Under the pieces are notes generated by a model. The model did no database searches and had not been told where the DNA came from. It saw nothing but the letters and a program-made list of their open reading frames with translations. A program made the translations under genes and the position numbers. A DNA stretch of 64,000 nucleotides from Candidatus Eiseniibacteriota bacterium (lineage in GTDB: Bacteria > Eisenbacteria > RBG-16-71-46 > CAIMUX01). Every line of letters starts with the position of its first letter. The stretch's first letter is position 1. The DNA is taken from positions 278,397 through 342,396 of the forward strand of contig JACKCR010000007.1 in NCBI GenBank assembly GCA_020633975.1. The letters are read 5' to 3'. Positions 27,941 to 37,097 of this stretch are shown here, one piece after another.

Positions 27941-28192
27941 GGCGTTTCGCGCCTTCCTTGCCCCACTCGCCCAGACCTAGCTGACGCGCCCGCGACGTCG
28001 TCCGCTCGGTGCTCCGTATCTCTTGGGAGGCCGGGTTCGGGATGGTGTATCCCGTTCTGGCGTCGTCGCACCCCAGCCCCACGCACCGCATCGACCAACA
28101 CGAATCAACGTGTGCGTCGGCCTCGGTGCCCGCGCGCACCCATGAATTGGAATCGCCACCAGCTGGGTACGACCAGAAAGGCAATGCCAACA
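27941..28192. other. Intergenic region between the micro-ORF and rsgA
   Basis: Directly after the micro-ORF, GGCG-TTTCG-CGCC could form a short stem. The remainder has no gene. A stretch near 28028-28060 resembles the reverse complement of 5S rRNA loop C, but the flanking helices do not pair; it is listed under rejected items. Confidence 0.4.
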
Positions 28193-29341
28193 ATGCAGTC
28201 AGAGCTTTCTCGTCCAGAGCTATCTCGTTTGGGCTGGGATCCCGCATGGGAGACCGCCCTGGTCGCGCTCGGAGATCCGAGCCTCACCCCCGCTCGAGTC
28301 GTTCGTGAGGAACGCGAGCGGTATTGGTTCCTCGACGCCCTCGGAGAAGGGATCGCCGAGTGTTCGGGCCGACTCCGCCACGAAGCGGCGGAGGGAGCCC
28401 TGCTTCCTGCGGTCGGTGACTGGGTCGCCCTCTCCCGACATACCGATGGTCCGTCCGTCGTACGGCACGTACTACCTCGGAGAACAGCCTTCGTGCGCAA
28501 AGTGCCGGGGATGACGACGGAAGAGCAGATCGTTGCCGCAAACGTGGACACGGTCTTCCTCGTCTCGGGTCTCGATGGGGACTTCAACCCCCGGCGGATC
28601 GAACGCTACCTCACCGCAGCGTGGGAAAGCGGCGCGTCACCGGTCATCGTGTTGAACAAGGCAGACCTCGCGGACGACCTCGAGGCACGCGTCGAGGAGA
28701 CGAACGCCGTCGGCATGGGAGTCCCCGTGATTCCCGTCTCTGCACTCGCGTCACGAGAAGACGGATCTACCAGCGCCTCACCAGCCTCGGGCGAAGCCCT
28801 TCCTCAGGCGAGGGAGGCATTGGCACCGTGGCTGACTCTGGGTCGCACCGTTGCGCTGCTCGGGTCGTCGGGCGTTGGAAAGAGCACGCTCGCCAATGCA
28901 CTTGCGGGCGAAGTTCTCCAGGAGACAGGAGCGGTGAGGGAGGGTGACTCTCGCGGACGACACACCACGACGCGACGTCAGTTGCTCGCACTCTCCTCCG
29001 GAGCGCTCTTGATCGATACACCGGGGATGCGGGAGCTGCAGCTGTGGGGCGAGGAGGCCACGCTGGACCAGACCTTCCCCGAGATCCTCGCGTTCGCGGC
29101 CGAGTGTCGCTTCCGCGACTGCACCCACGAGTCGGAACCAGGATGCGCGATCCAGAACGCGCTGGAAACTGGGCGACTCGAAGCGTCTCGGTTCGCCGCG
29201 TGGAAGAAGCTGCAACGAGAGCTAGCGCACTTGGAGCGTCGTCGAGACGTCCGGGCGCTGCTCGAGGAAAGGGCGAAGTGGAAGCAGCGCTCGAAGGTTG
29301 GAAGGATCAATATGAGACTGAAGCAAGGTCCGGGCCGCTAG
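28193..29341 (+). CDS. rsgA: Ribosome small-subunit-dependent GTPase A
   Basis: A circularly permuted GTPase that acts late in 30S subunit maturation. An OB-fold N-terminal part (LPAVGDWVAL, RHVLPRRTAFVRK) precedes the GTPase motifs in permuted order: G4 LNKADL, G5 VSAL, G1 GSSGVGKST, G2 region HTTTRRQLL and G3 DTPGM. The C-terminal zinc knuckle is CRFRDCTHESEPGC. It has 382 residues, slightly long for the family. I chose ATG 28193, 11 bases after GAAAGG; ATG 28184 and 28142 are in frame. It is monocistronic, with the MOSC gene convergent 14 bases downstream. Confidence 0.93.
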   Translation: MQSELSRPELSRLGWDPAWETALVALGDPSLTPARVVREERERYWFLDALGEGIAECSGRLRHEAAEGALLPAVGDWVALSRHTDGPSVVRHVLPRRTAFVRKVPGMTTEEQIVAANVDTVFLVSGLDGDFNPRRIERYLTAAWESGASPVIVLNKADLADDLEARVEETNAVGMGVPVIPVSALASREDGSTSASPASGEALPQAREALAPWLTLGRTVALLGSSGVGKSTLANALAGEVLQETGAVREGDSRGRHTTTRRQLLALSSGALLIDTPGMRELQLWGEEATLDQTFPEILAFAAECRFRDCTHESEPGCAIQNALETGRLEASRFAAWKKLQRELAHLERRRDVRALLEERAKWKQRSKVGRINMRLKQGPGR

Positions 29342-29355
29342 GCTCACCTCGCTTT

Positions 29356-29919
29356 TCAGACCGGTGCGAGCGGTTCCGCGGGCTCTTCTGGAAGGTCGAT
29401 CGAGATGGCGTCTCCAGGACGAACCAACCCGTCCTGGAGCACGATACCCATCACGCCGGCTTTGCGGATGAGCGCACCCTCATCGTCTCGATCGAGCACA
29501 CTCTTCATCAGGCCGGACTGGATCCTATCGAGCTGGTGACAGGGGTTACGGAGTCCGGTGAGTTCGACGATCGCGCTGGCACCGATGCGTAGGCGTGTCC
29601 CTCGTGGAAGGTCGAGCAACGGCACGGCTCGCGTCGTGATGTTTTCGCCCATGTCGCCGGGAGCGAGGTCGAAACCTCTCTCCCGGAGTTCGTCGTGGAG
29701 TTCTGCGTGGATCAGATGGACTTGGCGCAGGTTGGGCTGGTTCGGATCTCGCGCCACACGCGATAGGTGCTGCACCCTGTCGCCGAAGTGTGCGTCGCCT
29801 TCGACGCCGGCTCCTGTCACGAGCCGGATCTCGGACACCGAAGGCTTGGTCATCCGGTGCTCCGAGTCCTTGCAGACGGCGAGTACTTCCCCCACCACCG
29901 AATCGTCCACCTGCACCAC
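29356..29919 (-). CDS. MOSC domain protein
   Basis: A 187-residue protein consisting essentially of one MOSC (molybdenum cofactor sulfurase C-terminal) domain. It has VTGAGVEGDAHFG, GDMGENITTR and the conserved Cys in GLRNPCHQLD. Stand-alone bacterial MOSC proteins bind molybdenum cofactor and transfer sulfur, or act in N-hydroxylated-compound reduction; the exact reaction cannot be read here. The start is GTG 29919 (or the next codon, also GTG), after GGGAG. No other molybdenum genes are nearby. Confidence 0.88.
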   Translation of the reverse strand: MVQVDDSVVGEVLAVCKDSEHRMTKPSVSEIRLVTGAGVEGDAHFGDRVQHLSRVARDPNQPNLRQVHLIHAELHDELRERGFDLAPGDMGENITTRAVPLLDLPRGTRLRIGASAIVELTGLRNPCHQLDRIQSGLMKSVLDRDDEGALIRKAGVMGIVLQDGLVRPGDAISIDLPEEPAEPLAPV

Positions 29920-29962
29920 GACTCCCTTCCCTACCTAGAGGCATTCGCCGTCAGCCCCACTG

Positions 29963-31618
29963 TCAGGCCTTCGTCTTCGTCCCCGCACCCGTGTCTCCGT
30001 CCCCGTCCGGCTGGTTCGAACCGACGGACTTCGGGGACAACGCTCCAACCTGGTCATTCGCTTCTGGCGTCACCTTCCCGAGATAACCCGGGAGTTCGAC
30101 TCCTGCCATCGCGGCGAGGTCCTGGAGCGGCGGCAGCGACCGGATGAACCCGGAGAGGAAGTTGGCCGTCGACGTGGATCCGTTCTGCGAAGTACCGCTG
30201 TCCCAAACCGTGATCTTGTCGATCTTGAGTCCGGAGATGGCTTCGACCTGGCGGCCGACGATCTCTTCGAGCTTCTCGATCATGAGCATCGTGGCAGCGG
30301 ACTTCGCGTCACCGTCGCAGCTCTCGATGAGGCGACGATAGCCTTCTGCCTTCGCCTCGAGCACCTGCTGGACACCGCGCGCTTCCGCCTCATAGCGGGC
30401 GAGGACTGCGTCGGCTTCACCACGGGCGATGAGCCGCTTCCGCTCGGCCTCGGCCGACGCCTCGATCTCGATCTCGGTCTTCTCGGTTTCCTTGCGGACG
30501 ATCTCTTCGGCCCGGAGCCGCTCCTGCTCGAGACGGTACTGAGTCTTCTGGATCTCGATCTCGGCGCTTCGACGTGCCACCTCGGAGGCCCGGTGCGCCT
30601 CGGCCTGCTTCTCGGCCAGTCGGGCGTTCGTATCGGCGATCTTCGCCTTCGCCTCGTTCTCGCCGTGGATCGCTTCGGCTTCCCGCTGCTGCACGAACAC
30701 GCGCTGGTCCGCTTCCGCCGTCTTCTTGCCCTTGTGAGCTTCGGCGCTGTTCGTCGCCACCTGGATGTCGCGATCTCGGTGCGCTTCGGCTTCACCGATC
30801 GATGCGACGGTCTCCTGCTGCTGCACGAACACGCGCTGGTCCGCTTCCGCCTGCTTCGTTCCCTTCACCGCCTGCGCTTCGTTCTCGGCGACGCGGATCG
30901 TCCGTTCGCGGTTGGCCTCAGCCTGACCGATCGCTCCTAGCTTGTCCTGCTCCGCGACATCGACCATCGCCTTGTTGATCGCCTCGGACGCCGCCTTCTT
31001 TCCGATGCTGTCGATATAGTTCGACTCGTCTGTGATGTCCGTTATGTTCACGTTGATCAGGTTGAGCCCGATCTTGTTGAGCTCCGGCTCGACGTTCTTC
31101 CGAATGGCGGTGAGGAACGACTCGCGATCCTGGTTGATCTGCTCGATCGTGAGCGACGCGACTGTGAGTCGGAGCTGTCCGAAGATGATCTCTCGCGCCA
31201 TGTCTTCGATCTGGGCTGGCTGGAGACCGAGAAGACGCTCTGCCGCGTTGTACATGATCTTGTCGTCGGTACTGACTCCCACGGTGAACGTGCTCGGAAC
31301 GTGGATCCGGATGTTCTGGAGGGAGAGTGCATTCTTTAGAGGGATTCCGATGGTCATCGGGATGAGGGAGAGGAACTTGTAGTCCTGGATGAGGGGCCAG
31401 ACCATGGCGCCACCACCGTGGATACAGCGCGCGGACTGTTCCTTTCCGACCTTTCCGAAGATGACCAAGATCGCGTCCGACGGACACCTCTTGTAGCGAG
31501 ACGCGAGCACCATTGCGGTGAACCCGAAGAGGAAGACCGCGGCAACGATGACTACGACCCACAGATCCATACCTGCACCCCCTTCCGGGCGGAACGACTC
31601 CAAGATTCTCTCGAGCAT
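29963..31618 (-). CDS. Flotillin-family SPFH membrane scaffold protein
   Basis: A 551-residue protein. The short N-terminus is followed by one membrane segment (LWVVVIVAAVFLFGFTAMVL), then an SPFH/PHB domain (about 45-230; KRCPSDAILVIFGKVG, FTVGVS.DDKIMYNAAERLL) and a long Glu/Ala-rich coiled coil of flotillin type. The C-terminus is Gly/Thr-rich. Flotillins form large membrane assemblies that organise lipid microdomains. The coiled coil contains a duplicated 43-residue unit (EADQRVFVQQ occurs twice). The ATG at 31618 is 3 bases after the stop of the NfeD-like gene, with GGAG inside its last codons, so the pair is co-translated, the usual NfeD-flotillin arrangement. Confidence 0.93.
   Translation of the reverse strand: MLERILESFRPEGGAGMDLWVVVIVAAVFLFGFTAMVLASRYKRCPSDAILVIFGKVGKEQSARCIHGGGAMVWPLIQDYKFLSLIPMTIGIPLKNALSLQNIRIHVPSTFTVGVSTDDKIMYNAAERLLGLQPAQIEDMAREIIFGQLRLTVASLTIEQINQDRESFLTAIRKNVEPELNKIGLNLINVNITDITDESNYIDSIGKKAASEAINKAMVDVAEQDKLGAIGQAEANRERTIRVAENEAQAVKGTKQAEADQRVFVQQQETVASIGEAEAHRDRDIQVATNSAEAHKGKKTAEADQRVFVQQREAEAIHGENEAKAKIADTNARLAEKQAEAHRASEVARRSAEIEIQKTQYRLEQERLRAEEIVRKETEKTEIEIEASAEAERKRLIARGEADAVLARYEAEARGVQQVLEAKAEGYRRLIESCDGDAKSAATMLMIEKLEEIVGRQVEAISGLKIDKITVWDSGTSQNGSTSTANFLSGFIRSLPPLQDLAAMAGVELPGYLGKVTPEANDQVGALSPKSVGSNQPDGDGDTGAGTKTKA
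30687..30849 (-). repeat. 129-bp-period duplication inside the flotillin coiled coil
   Basis: The plus-strand string CTGCTGCACGAACACGCGCT, continuing into GGTCCGCTTCCGCC, occurs near 30687 and again near 30816. The protein therefore carries EADQRVFVQQ twice, 43 residues apart. This is an in-frame duplication that extends the coiled coil. Confidence 0.75.
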
Positions 31619-31621
31619 GAG

Positions 31622-32197
31622 CTACTCCAGACCGGTCACGACGAACACGTTTCCGTCGACGACCTTCGTGACTCGCACCCTTTCGCCGGTCGTGAAGGAG
31701 CTTGGCCCCTCCGCCCTCGCGTCGAAAGTCCGGAGCCTCCCCCCAACCACCACTTGGATCTTCCCTATCTCCCTCTCCGGAATGGTGAGATAGACCGTCG
31801 CTTCCTCGCCCACGGCTCCTTCGAGACGGACGTTTCCACTCGACTGGAGGCGTCGGAAGAAGCGATACAGCTGCGAGCTCGTCCAGAGCGCCAAGAACCC
31901 CGCGGCGGCGCCCCCCAAGATCGCGATCGTCGGCCCAGCGCCAGAGGTCTTCAGAAGGGCCAATCCGACGAGACCGAACATCATGAAGAAGGCCGTGATC
32001 CCTTGGATGGAGATGGCAGAGGTGCCGCCGTCTCCATCCCCGTCTAGGTCCGCGTCTCCATCGAAGTCCCCATCTCCGTCGCCCACACCGAGCATGAAGA
32101 GAACCATGCGAAGGACGAAGAGGGCACCACCGATGAGCGCGCAGAGGGAGAAGACGAGTTCCAAGCGGTTCATCCCACTGAAGCCGAGGAAATCCAT
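31622..32197 (-). CDS. NfeD-like membrane protein with Asp-Gly-rich loop
   Basis: The 191 residues comprise a first helix (FSLCALIGGALFVLRMVLFM), an acidic loop GDGDGDFDGDADLDGDGDG, two further helices (ITAFFMMFGLVGLALL and PTIAILGGAAAGFLALW), and a C-terminal OB-fold-like soluble domain (about 120-191; GAVGEEATVYLTI, GERVRVTKVVDGNVFVV). This matches NfeD/YqfA-type partners of flotillins. The ATG at 32197 has a perfect AGGAGGT 6 bases upstream, so the longer open frame to 32857 is not used. The acidic loop resembles calcium-binding DxDxDG loops and would face the periplasm; calcium binding is inference. Confidence 0.85.
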   Translation of the reverse strand: MDFLGFSGMNRLELVFSLCALIGGALFVLRMVLFMLGVGDGDGDFDGDADLDGDGDGGTSAISIQGITAFFMMFGLVGLALLKTSGAGPTIAILGGAAAGFLALWTSSQLYRFFRRLQSSGNVRLEGAVGEEATVYLTIPEREIGKIQVVVGGRLRTFDARAEGPSSFTTGERVRVTKVVDGNVFVVTGLE

Positions 32198-32467
32198 AGA
32201 ACGACCTCCTGTCGCCATTACCCGGGCGTGGCTCCGGAATTCACGCCGGGCAGAGTGTGCTACTCCCAGCCGCGCGTAGCAACCCAAGCGAAACGGCTGC
32301 GTTCCAGTGGCATCCACGAGGGTCGGGATCTGCTGGAGGGCCGGCCACCCCAACGCGTCGAGGTCGGATCGCGCCGACCCAGGCGCCTTGGTCAGGCAAC
32401 GTTGGGAAGTGTCATCGGTCCCGGAAAGAACGGAGACCGAAACTCGAGAGGGAAAGGAGAGTGGTTC

Positions 32468-32809
32468 GTGTCCGATCTGGCTTCCAGGGAGTGTATCCCC
32501 TGTCGTGGCGGCGTCCCGAAGCTCGAGGGAGCCGACCTGGCTAGGCTCTACGACGAACTCGGTGGAACACAAAGCGGGTGGGCCGTGGTAGACGACCATC
32601 ATCTCGAGCGGGAGTTTCGCTTCCCAGACTTCAAGACGGCCCTGGAGTTCACCAATCAGTTGGGGGCTCTGGCAGAGGAACAGGCCCACCATCCTGACAT
32701 CCATCTCGCCTGGGGATCGGTCACGGTCCAAATCTGGACTCACAAGATCGACGGCCTGGTGGAGGCAGACTTCATCTACGCGGCCAAGGCGAGTCAGCTC
32801 CCTCGATAG
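32468..32809 (+). CDS. phhB: Pterin-4a-carbinolamine dehydratase
   Basis: A 113-residue enzyme that dehydrates 4a-hydroxytetrahydropterin during pterin-cofactor recycling; in some bacteria it serves other pterins. Visible are the family core FKTALEFTNQLGALAEEQAH, the catalytic HHPDIHLAWGSV and a distal WTHKIDG. The GTG at 32468 has AAAGGAG 8 bases upstream and gives normal family length with a short N-terminal CIPCRGG extension. No phenylalanine hydroxylase gene is visible. Confidence 0.9.
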   Translation: MSDLASRECIPCRGGVPKLEGADLARLYDELGGTQSGWAVVDDHHLEREFRFPDFKTALEFTNQLGALAEEQAHHPDIHLAWGSVTVQIWTHKIDGLVEADFIYAAKASQLPR

Positions 32810-32986
32810 ACGGCGCGCCAGGTCGCTCGCTTTGAAACTCGACGACCTGGGCGACACCGCGCTCGAGAATCGACACTAGCAGACGGTCCCGAGCCCCCCT
32901 ATGCTCTCGTCACATCCACCAGTCCATGTCACCCGTTGCTTGCCTAGGTGCAGCCTGTCATCTGCTTCCCAAAGGAGCGAACCGTC

Positions 32987-35900
32987 GTGGCCGCAACGCA
33001 CTTTCCCGCTCGCGACTCCAACGCCAAGGGCCTGGGCAACCGTCCCCACCCGACGTTCGTTGTCGGAATCGGCGCCTCGGCTGGCGGCATCGAGCCCTTG
33101 GAAACGTTCTTCTCTGGAATGCCGGACGATTCCGGAGCCGCGTTCGTCATCGTTCAGCACCTCGCAGCCCATTTCGACAGCCTGATGGACGAGATCCTGG
33201 CCAGACGTACCGGGATGGCGATCCGCAAGGTGGAAGACGTCCTCCCGATCGAGGCCAACACGATCTACCTCCTTGCCCAAGGCAAGAACATCCTGATCCA
33301 AGACGGCATGCTGCGGGCGATCGACCCGCCAACCGATTCCTTCCCGATCTACCCGATCGACCGGTTCTTCCAAAGCCTCGCCCGTGAATGGGGAGCGAAA
33401 TCGATCGCGATCGTCCTGTCCGGAACCGGAACGGACGGAAACCGTGGAATCGAAGCTGTCCATCAGGATGGGGGCACGATCCTCGTGCAAGACCCGAAGA
33501 GCGCGCAGTTCGATGGCATGCCGATCCAGGCGATCTCGACCAACTGTGTCGACCTCGTCCTTCCGCCGGACCGTCTCGCCAGCACCGTATACCAACTCGT
33601 GACCGGGGGGTCCATCCAGATCCTCGAAGGCACGGCGGTGGAACTCCCGGACGACTTCCTCGATCGCTGCATCGAGCTTCTCGCCCTCGATCGGGAAGAG
33701 CTGGACCTGGCGCAGTACAGACCCGCCACGCTGTCGCGCCGACTGTTCCGCCGGATGAGAGTGACCGGGCAGAACGATCCGGCGGGGTATCTCGAGCTGC
33801 TGAACGCCTCGGAGGAGGAACGTCAGGCCGTCCGGCAGGACATGATGATCGCGGTGACTGCCTTCTTCCGCGACCCTCACTACTGGGTACGCCTCCGGGA
33901 GACCGCGATCCAGCCGCTCCTCGAAGAGAAGCCCACGGACGAGGAGATCCGGGTTTGGACCACGGCTTGCGCAACGGGTGAAGAGGCGTACTCGATCGTG
34001 ATCTCGCTGCTCGAAGAGAGCGAGAAGCTGGGCCGCACGATCCGACTCAAGGTGTTCGCTTCCGACGTCGATGCGACGAGCCTCGCGATCGCGTCCAAGG
34101 GCCTCTTCAGCGCAAAGGCGGCGGAGGCGATTCCCACGGAGTACCTAGAGAAGTACTTCGTGCAGGAGGGTGATTCCTACCGCATCCGTCGATCCGTCCG
34201 CGATCAGATCATCTTCTTCGAGCACAACTTGGCGGCCGACCCGCCGCTCACGAGAATGAACCTGGTCACGTGCCGCAACATTCTCATCTACCTCAAACCG
34301 GTCGTGCAGAAGAAGGCACTATCCGGGCTCCACGCCGCGCTCCAGAAGGGGGGAGTGCTCTTCCTCGGACCCTCGGAGAGCTTGGGTGACCTTCGCTCCG
34401 AGTTCGACACTCTCGATTCATCGGGACGGATCTTCAAGAAGCGACGGGACGTCAAGCTCGGGGACTACTTCAAGCTTTCTGTCCGCGGTTCCCATGCGGT
34501 CGCACCACCTCTACCTTCACGGGGACGAGATGCCGACGCCCAGGTCATGCGTGAGCTGATCGACCTGATCCTTCCGAACTTCGGACACGCGGCACTTCTC
34601 ACCGACGAGCTGGGACACGTGCTCTCCATTCACGGCGACGGCTCCCGCTTCTTGCGGTTCCCATCGGGTGATCTCGATACACACGTGACGCGCCTCGTGC
34701 GCGAAGAGTTCAGCATTCCGCTCAAGGTCGCATTGAGACGAAGCAGCACGACGCCGGAGACCGTGGACCTCCCTCCGATCCGGATCTCGGATGGGGAACA
34801 GTCCAAAGACGAAGCCGTTCGCGTATCCGTACGGCACCGACAGGACAGAAAGGGCGTCCAACGCTTCCTGGTCCTCTTCCGAGTCGATGGGGCAAGCCGC
34901 GCAAGCGCTCCAGCTCTCAAGGTTCCCGCATCGGTCGAGGACCACATGACCGAGCTGGAAGAGGAGCTGAAGGAGACCCGGGTGCTCCTCACCTCGGCTG
35001 TCGAGGAGCTGTCTGCGTCGAATGAAGAGCAACAGACGACGAACGAAGAGCTGCTTGCTGCGAACGAGGAGTTGCAGAGCACGAACGAGGAACTCCAGTC
35101 CGTGAACGAGGAGCTCCACACGGTCAACGCGGAGTATCAGAAGAAGATCCAGGAACTCAGCGCCCTCACCCACGATCTGGACTCACTACTGGAGAGTTCG
35201 CGCATCGGAACGATCTTCTTGGACGACGACCTCTGCGTCCGCAAATTCACCGACTCCGCCACCGATATCGTGGCCCTGCGCCCGAGTGACGTCGGCCGCC
35301 CGATCCGCCAACTCTCGAACGAACTCGCGTCCTTCGACCTCTTCGGCCATCTCACCACGACACGACAGGACCGCATTCCCAGGCAGAACGAGGTCCAAAC
35401 CCTGGACGGAAGGTGGTTCCTCATGCGGTCCCACCCCTACGACGTGTCCGGTTTCGGAGAGAACGGGATCGTCCTCACATTCATCGACATCACTCGTATG
35501 AAGGAGAGCGAAGACGCGCTGCGGGACAGCGAGGAGCGCTTCGGGCTCGTCATCGAAGGGTCCCAGGACGGAATCTGGGACTGGAATCCCATCTCGGACT
35601 CGGCCTTCGTCTCCAAGCGGTGGCTGGAGATTCACGGACTCGATCCCGCAGGAAACGCGGTCAGCCGGGAAGACTGGGCGAGCTGTATCCACCCCGACGA
35701 TCGAGGGATCATGGAGCAGCGCCTGGCCGCACATCTCGAAAGCGACGCGACCTACGACCACGAGTATCGGGTTCTCCACTCAGATGGGTCCACTCGGTGG
35801 GTCCGGAACCGAGGCAAGTGCATTCGGGACGAGACGGGCCGGGCGACCAGAGTCTGCGGGACGACCACAGACATCAGCGTGATCAAGGCAGGTGAAGCGC

Positions 35901-36631
35901 AGCTCCGCTCCGCGTACGAAAGCGTCACGAAGTCCAATCAAGAACTCGACGACCTGACCTACATCGCATCCCACGACTTGAAAGAGCCCCTACGAGGTAT
36001 CAACAGCCTGTCGCAGATCCTCATAGAGGATCACGGAGCAAACCTCAACGAGGACGGTCTCGGCCGCCTCGAGCGCTTGCAGGTTCTCACGACACGACTC
36101 GAAGGGCTGATCGACGGTCTCCTCCACTACTCCAAGCTCGGCCGCGTCGAAGCGAACACGGAAGAGGTCCCATTGTCGAGGCTGGTCGGAGAGATCTCAG
36201 ATACGATCCGGCTCTCGTCGGAAAACGCAAAGGTGACGGTGAAACCGTTGCCGGACATCGTGTGCGACAGTGTCCGGGTGGGAGAAGTGTTCCGCAACCT
36301 GATCTCGAACGGTCTGAAGTACAACGAGAGCGAGGCTCCGGAGGTCGAGGTCGGCATCGTCGACTCGAACGAGGAGTTGCCGCCAGGGAGCCCCGGCATC
36401 CGACCGGGAACCTCCGTTTTCTACGTTCGCGACAACGGCATCGGAATCGACGCGCGTCACGCGGAGGCCATTTTCCAGATGTTCCGGAGGCTCCACCCGA
36501 GAGATGCATACGGCGGCGGAACCGGTGCTGGCCTTTCGATCGCAAAGCGGATCGTCGAACTTCACGGAGGAACGATCTGGCTCTACTCGAAGCCGGCCGC
36601 TGGCAGTACCTTCTTCTTCACCCTAGAGTAG
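32987..36631 (+). CDS. CheB-CheR-PAS-histidine kinase hybrid
   Basis: A 1214-residue soluble signalling protein. In order it has a CheB methylesterase domain (about 25-215; IGASAGG with the catalytic Ser, LSGTGTDG with the Asp), a CheR methyltransferase domain (about 235-490; [22 protein letters not shown]), a PAS-like region and a Glu/Asn-rich coiled coil ([18 protein letters not shown], about 640-715). A second and third PAS segment ([17 protein letters not shown]) and a HisKA/HATPase kinase with phospho-accepting His in [10 protein letters not shown] follow. GTG 32987 has AAAGGAG nine bases upstream. There are no membrane segments. The response regulator starts 10 bases downstream and is the likely partner. 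Confidence 0.93.
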   Translation: MAATHFPARDSNAKGLGNRPHPTFVVGIGASAGGIEPLETFFSGMPDDSGAAFVIVQHLAAHFDSLMDEILARRTGMAIRKVEDVLPIEANTIYLLAQGKNILIQDGMLRAIDPPTDSFPIYPIDRFFQSLAREWGAKSIAIVLSGTGTDGNRGIEAVHQDGGTILVQDPKSAQFDGMPIQAISTNCVDLVLPPDRLASTVYQLVTGGSIQILEGTAVELPDDFLDRCIELLALDREELDLAQYRPATLSRRLFRRMRVTGQNDPAGYLELLNASEEERQAVRQDMMIAVTAFFRDPHYWVRLRETAIQPLLEEKPTDEEIRVWTTACATGEEAYSIVISLLEESEKLGRTIRLKVFASDVDATSLAIASKGLFSAKAAEAIPTEYLEKYFVQEGDSYRIRRSVRDQIIFFEHNLAADPPLTRMNLVTCRNILIYLKPVVQKKALSGLHAALQKGGVLFLGPSESLGDLRSEFDTLDSSGRIFKKRRDVKLGDYFKLSVRGSHAVAPPLPSRGRDADAQVMRELIDLILPNFGHAALLTDELGHVLSIHGDGSRFLRFPSGDLDTHVTRLVREEFSIPLKVALRRSSTTPETVDLPPIRISDGEQSKDEAVRVSVRHRQDRKGVQRFLVLFRVDGASRASAPALKVPASVEDHMTELEEELKETRVLLTSAVEELSASNEEQQTTNEELLAANEELQSTNEELQSVNEELHTVNAEYQKKIQELSALTHDLDSLLESSRIGTIFLDDDLCVRKFTDSATDIVALRPSDVGRPIRQLSNELASFDLFGHLTTTRQDRIPRQNEVQTLDGRWFLMRSHPYDVSGFGENGIVLTFIDITRMKESEDALRDSEERFGLVIEGSQDGIWDWNPISDSAFVSKRWLEIHGLDPAGNAVSREDWASCIHPDDRGIMEQRLAAHLESDATYDHEYRVLHSDGSTRWVRNRGKCIRDETGRATRVCGTTTDISVIKAGEAQLRSAYESVTKSNQELDDLTYIASHDLKEPLRGINSLSQILIEDHGANLNEDGLGRLERLQVLTTRLEGLIDGLLHYSKLGRVEANTEEVPLSRLVGEISDTIRLSSENAKVTVKPLPDIVCDSVRVGEVFRNLISNGLKYNESEAPEVEVGIVDSNEELPPGSPGIRPGTSVFYVRDNGIGIDARHAEAIFQMFRRLHPRDAYGGGTGAGLSIAKRIVELHGGTIWLYSKPAAGSTFFFTLE

Positions 36632-36641
36632 GAGGAAGTTA

Positions 36642-37097
36642 GTGCGCACCGGAGCTTTCAACCTCGTCATGGTCGACGACAACGACGTCGACGCAGAAGT
36701 CGTGGAGCGGTCGATCCGCGCCAGCGCTTGGGACATCGACTTCAGGCGGTTCGCAACCTGCGAGGAGGCCGAAGCCTACCTCGCCAGCGCCGTCCGGACA
36801 CACACCAGGGTCGACCTCGTCTTGATCGATCTGAGCCTACCCACTTGCGACGGCCGGACACTCCTCTCCGCGATCAAGTCCCATCCGTCGACGCGGGGAA
36901 TCGCCGCAGTCATCATGACGAGTTCCGCGCGGGAATCCGACATCGCGGATTGCTACGCCCGCGGGGCGAACGGCTACGTGACGAAGCCGGTCGCGACCGC
37001 GGACTTCCGGAGCAACATCGAGACAGTGCTGAAGTACTGGGTTTCCCTCGCACCGAGAATCGGGACCGGACCGCAGGGTACCGACCCGCCTCGCTAG
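36642..37097 (+). CDS. Single-domain response regulator (Rcp1 type)
   Basis: A 151-residue receiver domain without an output domain. The acidic pocket is VDDND, the phospho-acceptor Asp is in LVLIDLSLP, the conserved Thr/Ser in IMTSS and the Lys in TKPV. Such regulators pair with hybrid kinases of the upstream type. The GTG at 36642 follows AGGAGGAA. The last 4 bases overlap the convergent gene at 37094. Confidence 0.93.
   Translation: MRTGAFNLVMVDDNDVDAEVVERSIRASAWDIDFRRFATCEEAEAYLASAVRTHTRVDLVLIDLSLPTCDGRTLLSAIKSHPSTRGIAAVIMTSSARESDIADCYARGANGYVTKPVATADFRSNIETVLKYWVSLAPRIGTGPQGTDPPR

Noticed and set aside
28020-28110. Possible 5S rRNA on the minus strand (CCATCCCGAACCCGG resembles loop C)
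   Set aside because: The flanking bases do not form helices I-III of 5S rRNA, and GGGAT/ATCCC pairs locally instead; no 16S/23S or tRNA neighbours.
32228-32467. N-terminal extension of the pterin dehydratase (open frame from 32228)
   Set aside because: The extension is low-quality Arg/Gly-rich sequence, and a good ribosome-binding site precedes GTG 32468 at normal family length.
31622-32857. A 411-residue version of the NfeD-like protein
   Set aside because: A perfect AGGAGGT precedes ATG 32197, and the extra N-terminal part overlaps the pterin dehydratase gene on the other strand.
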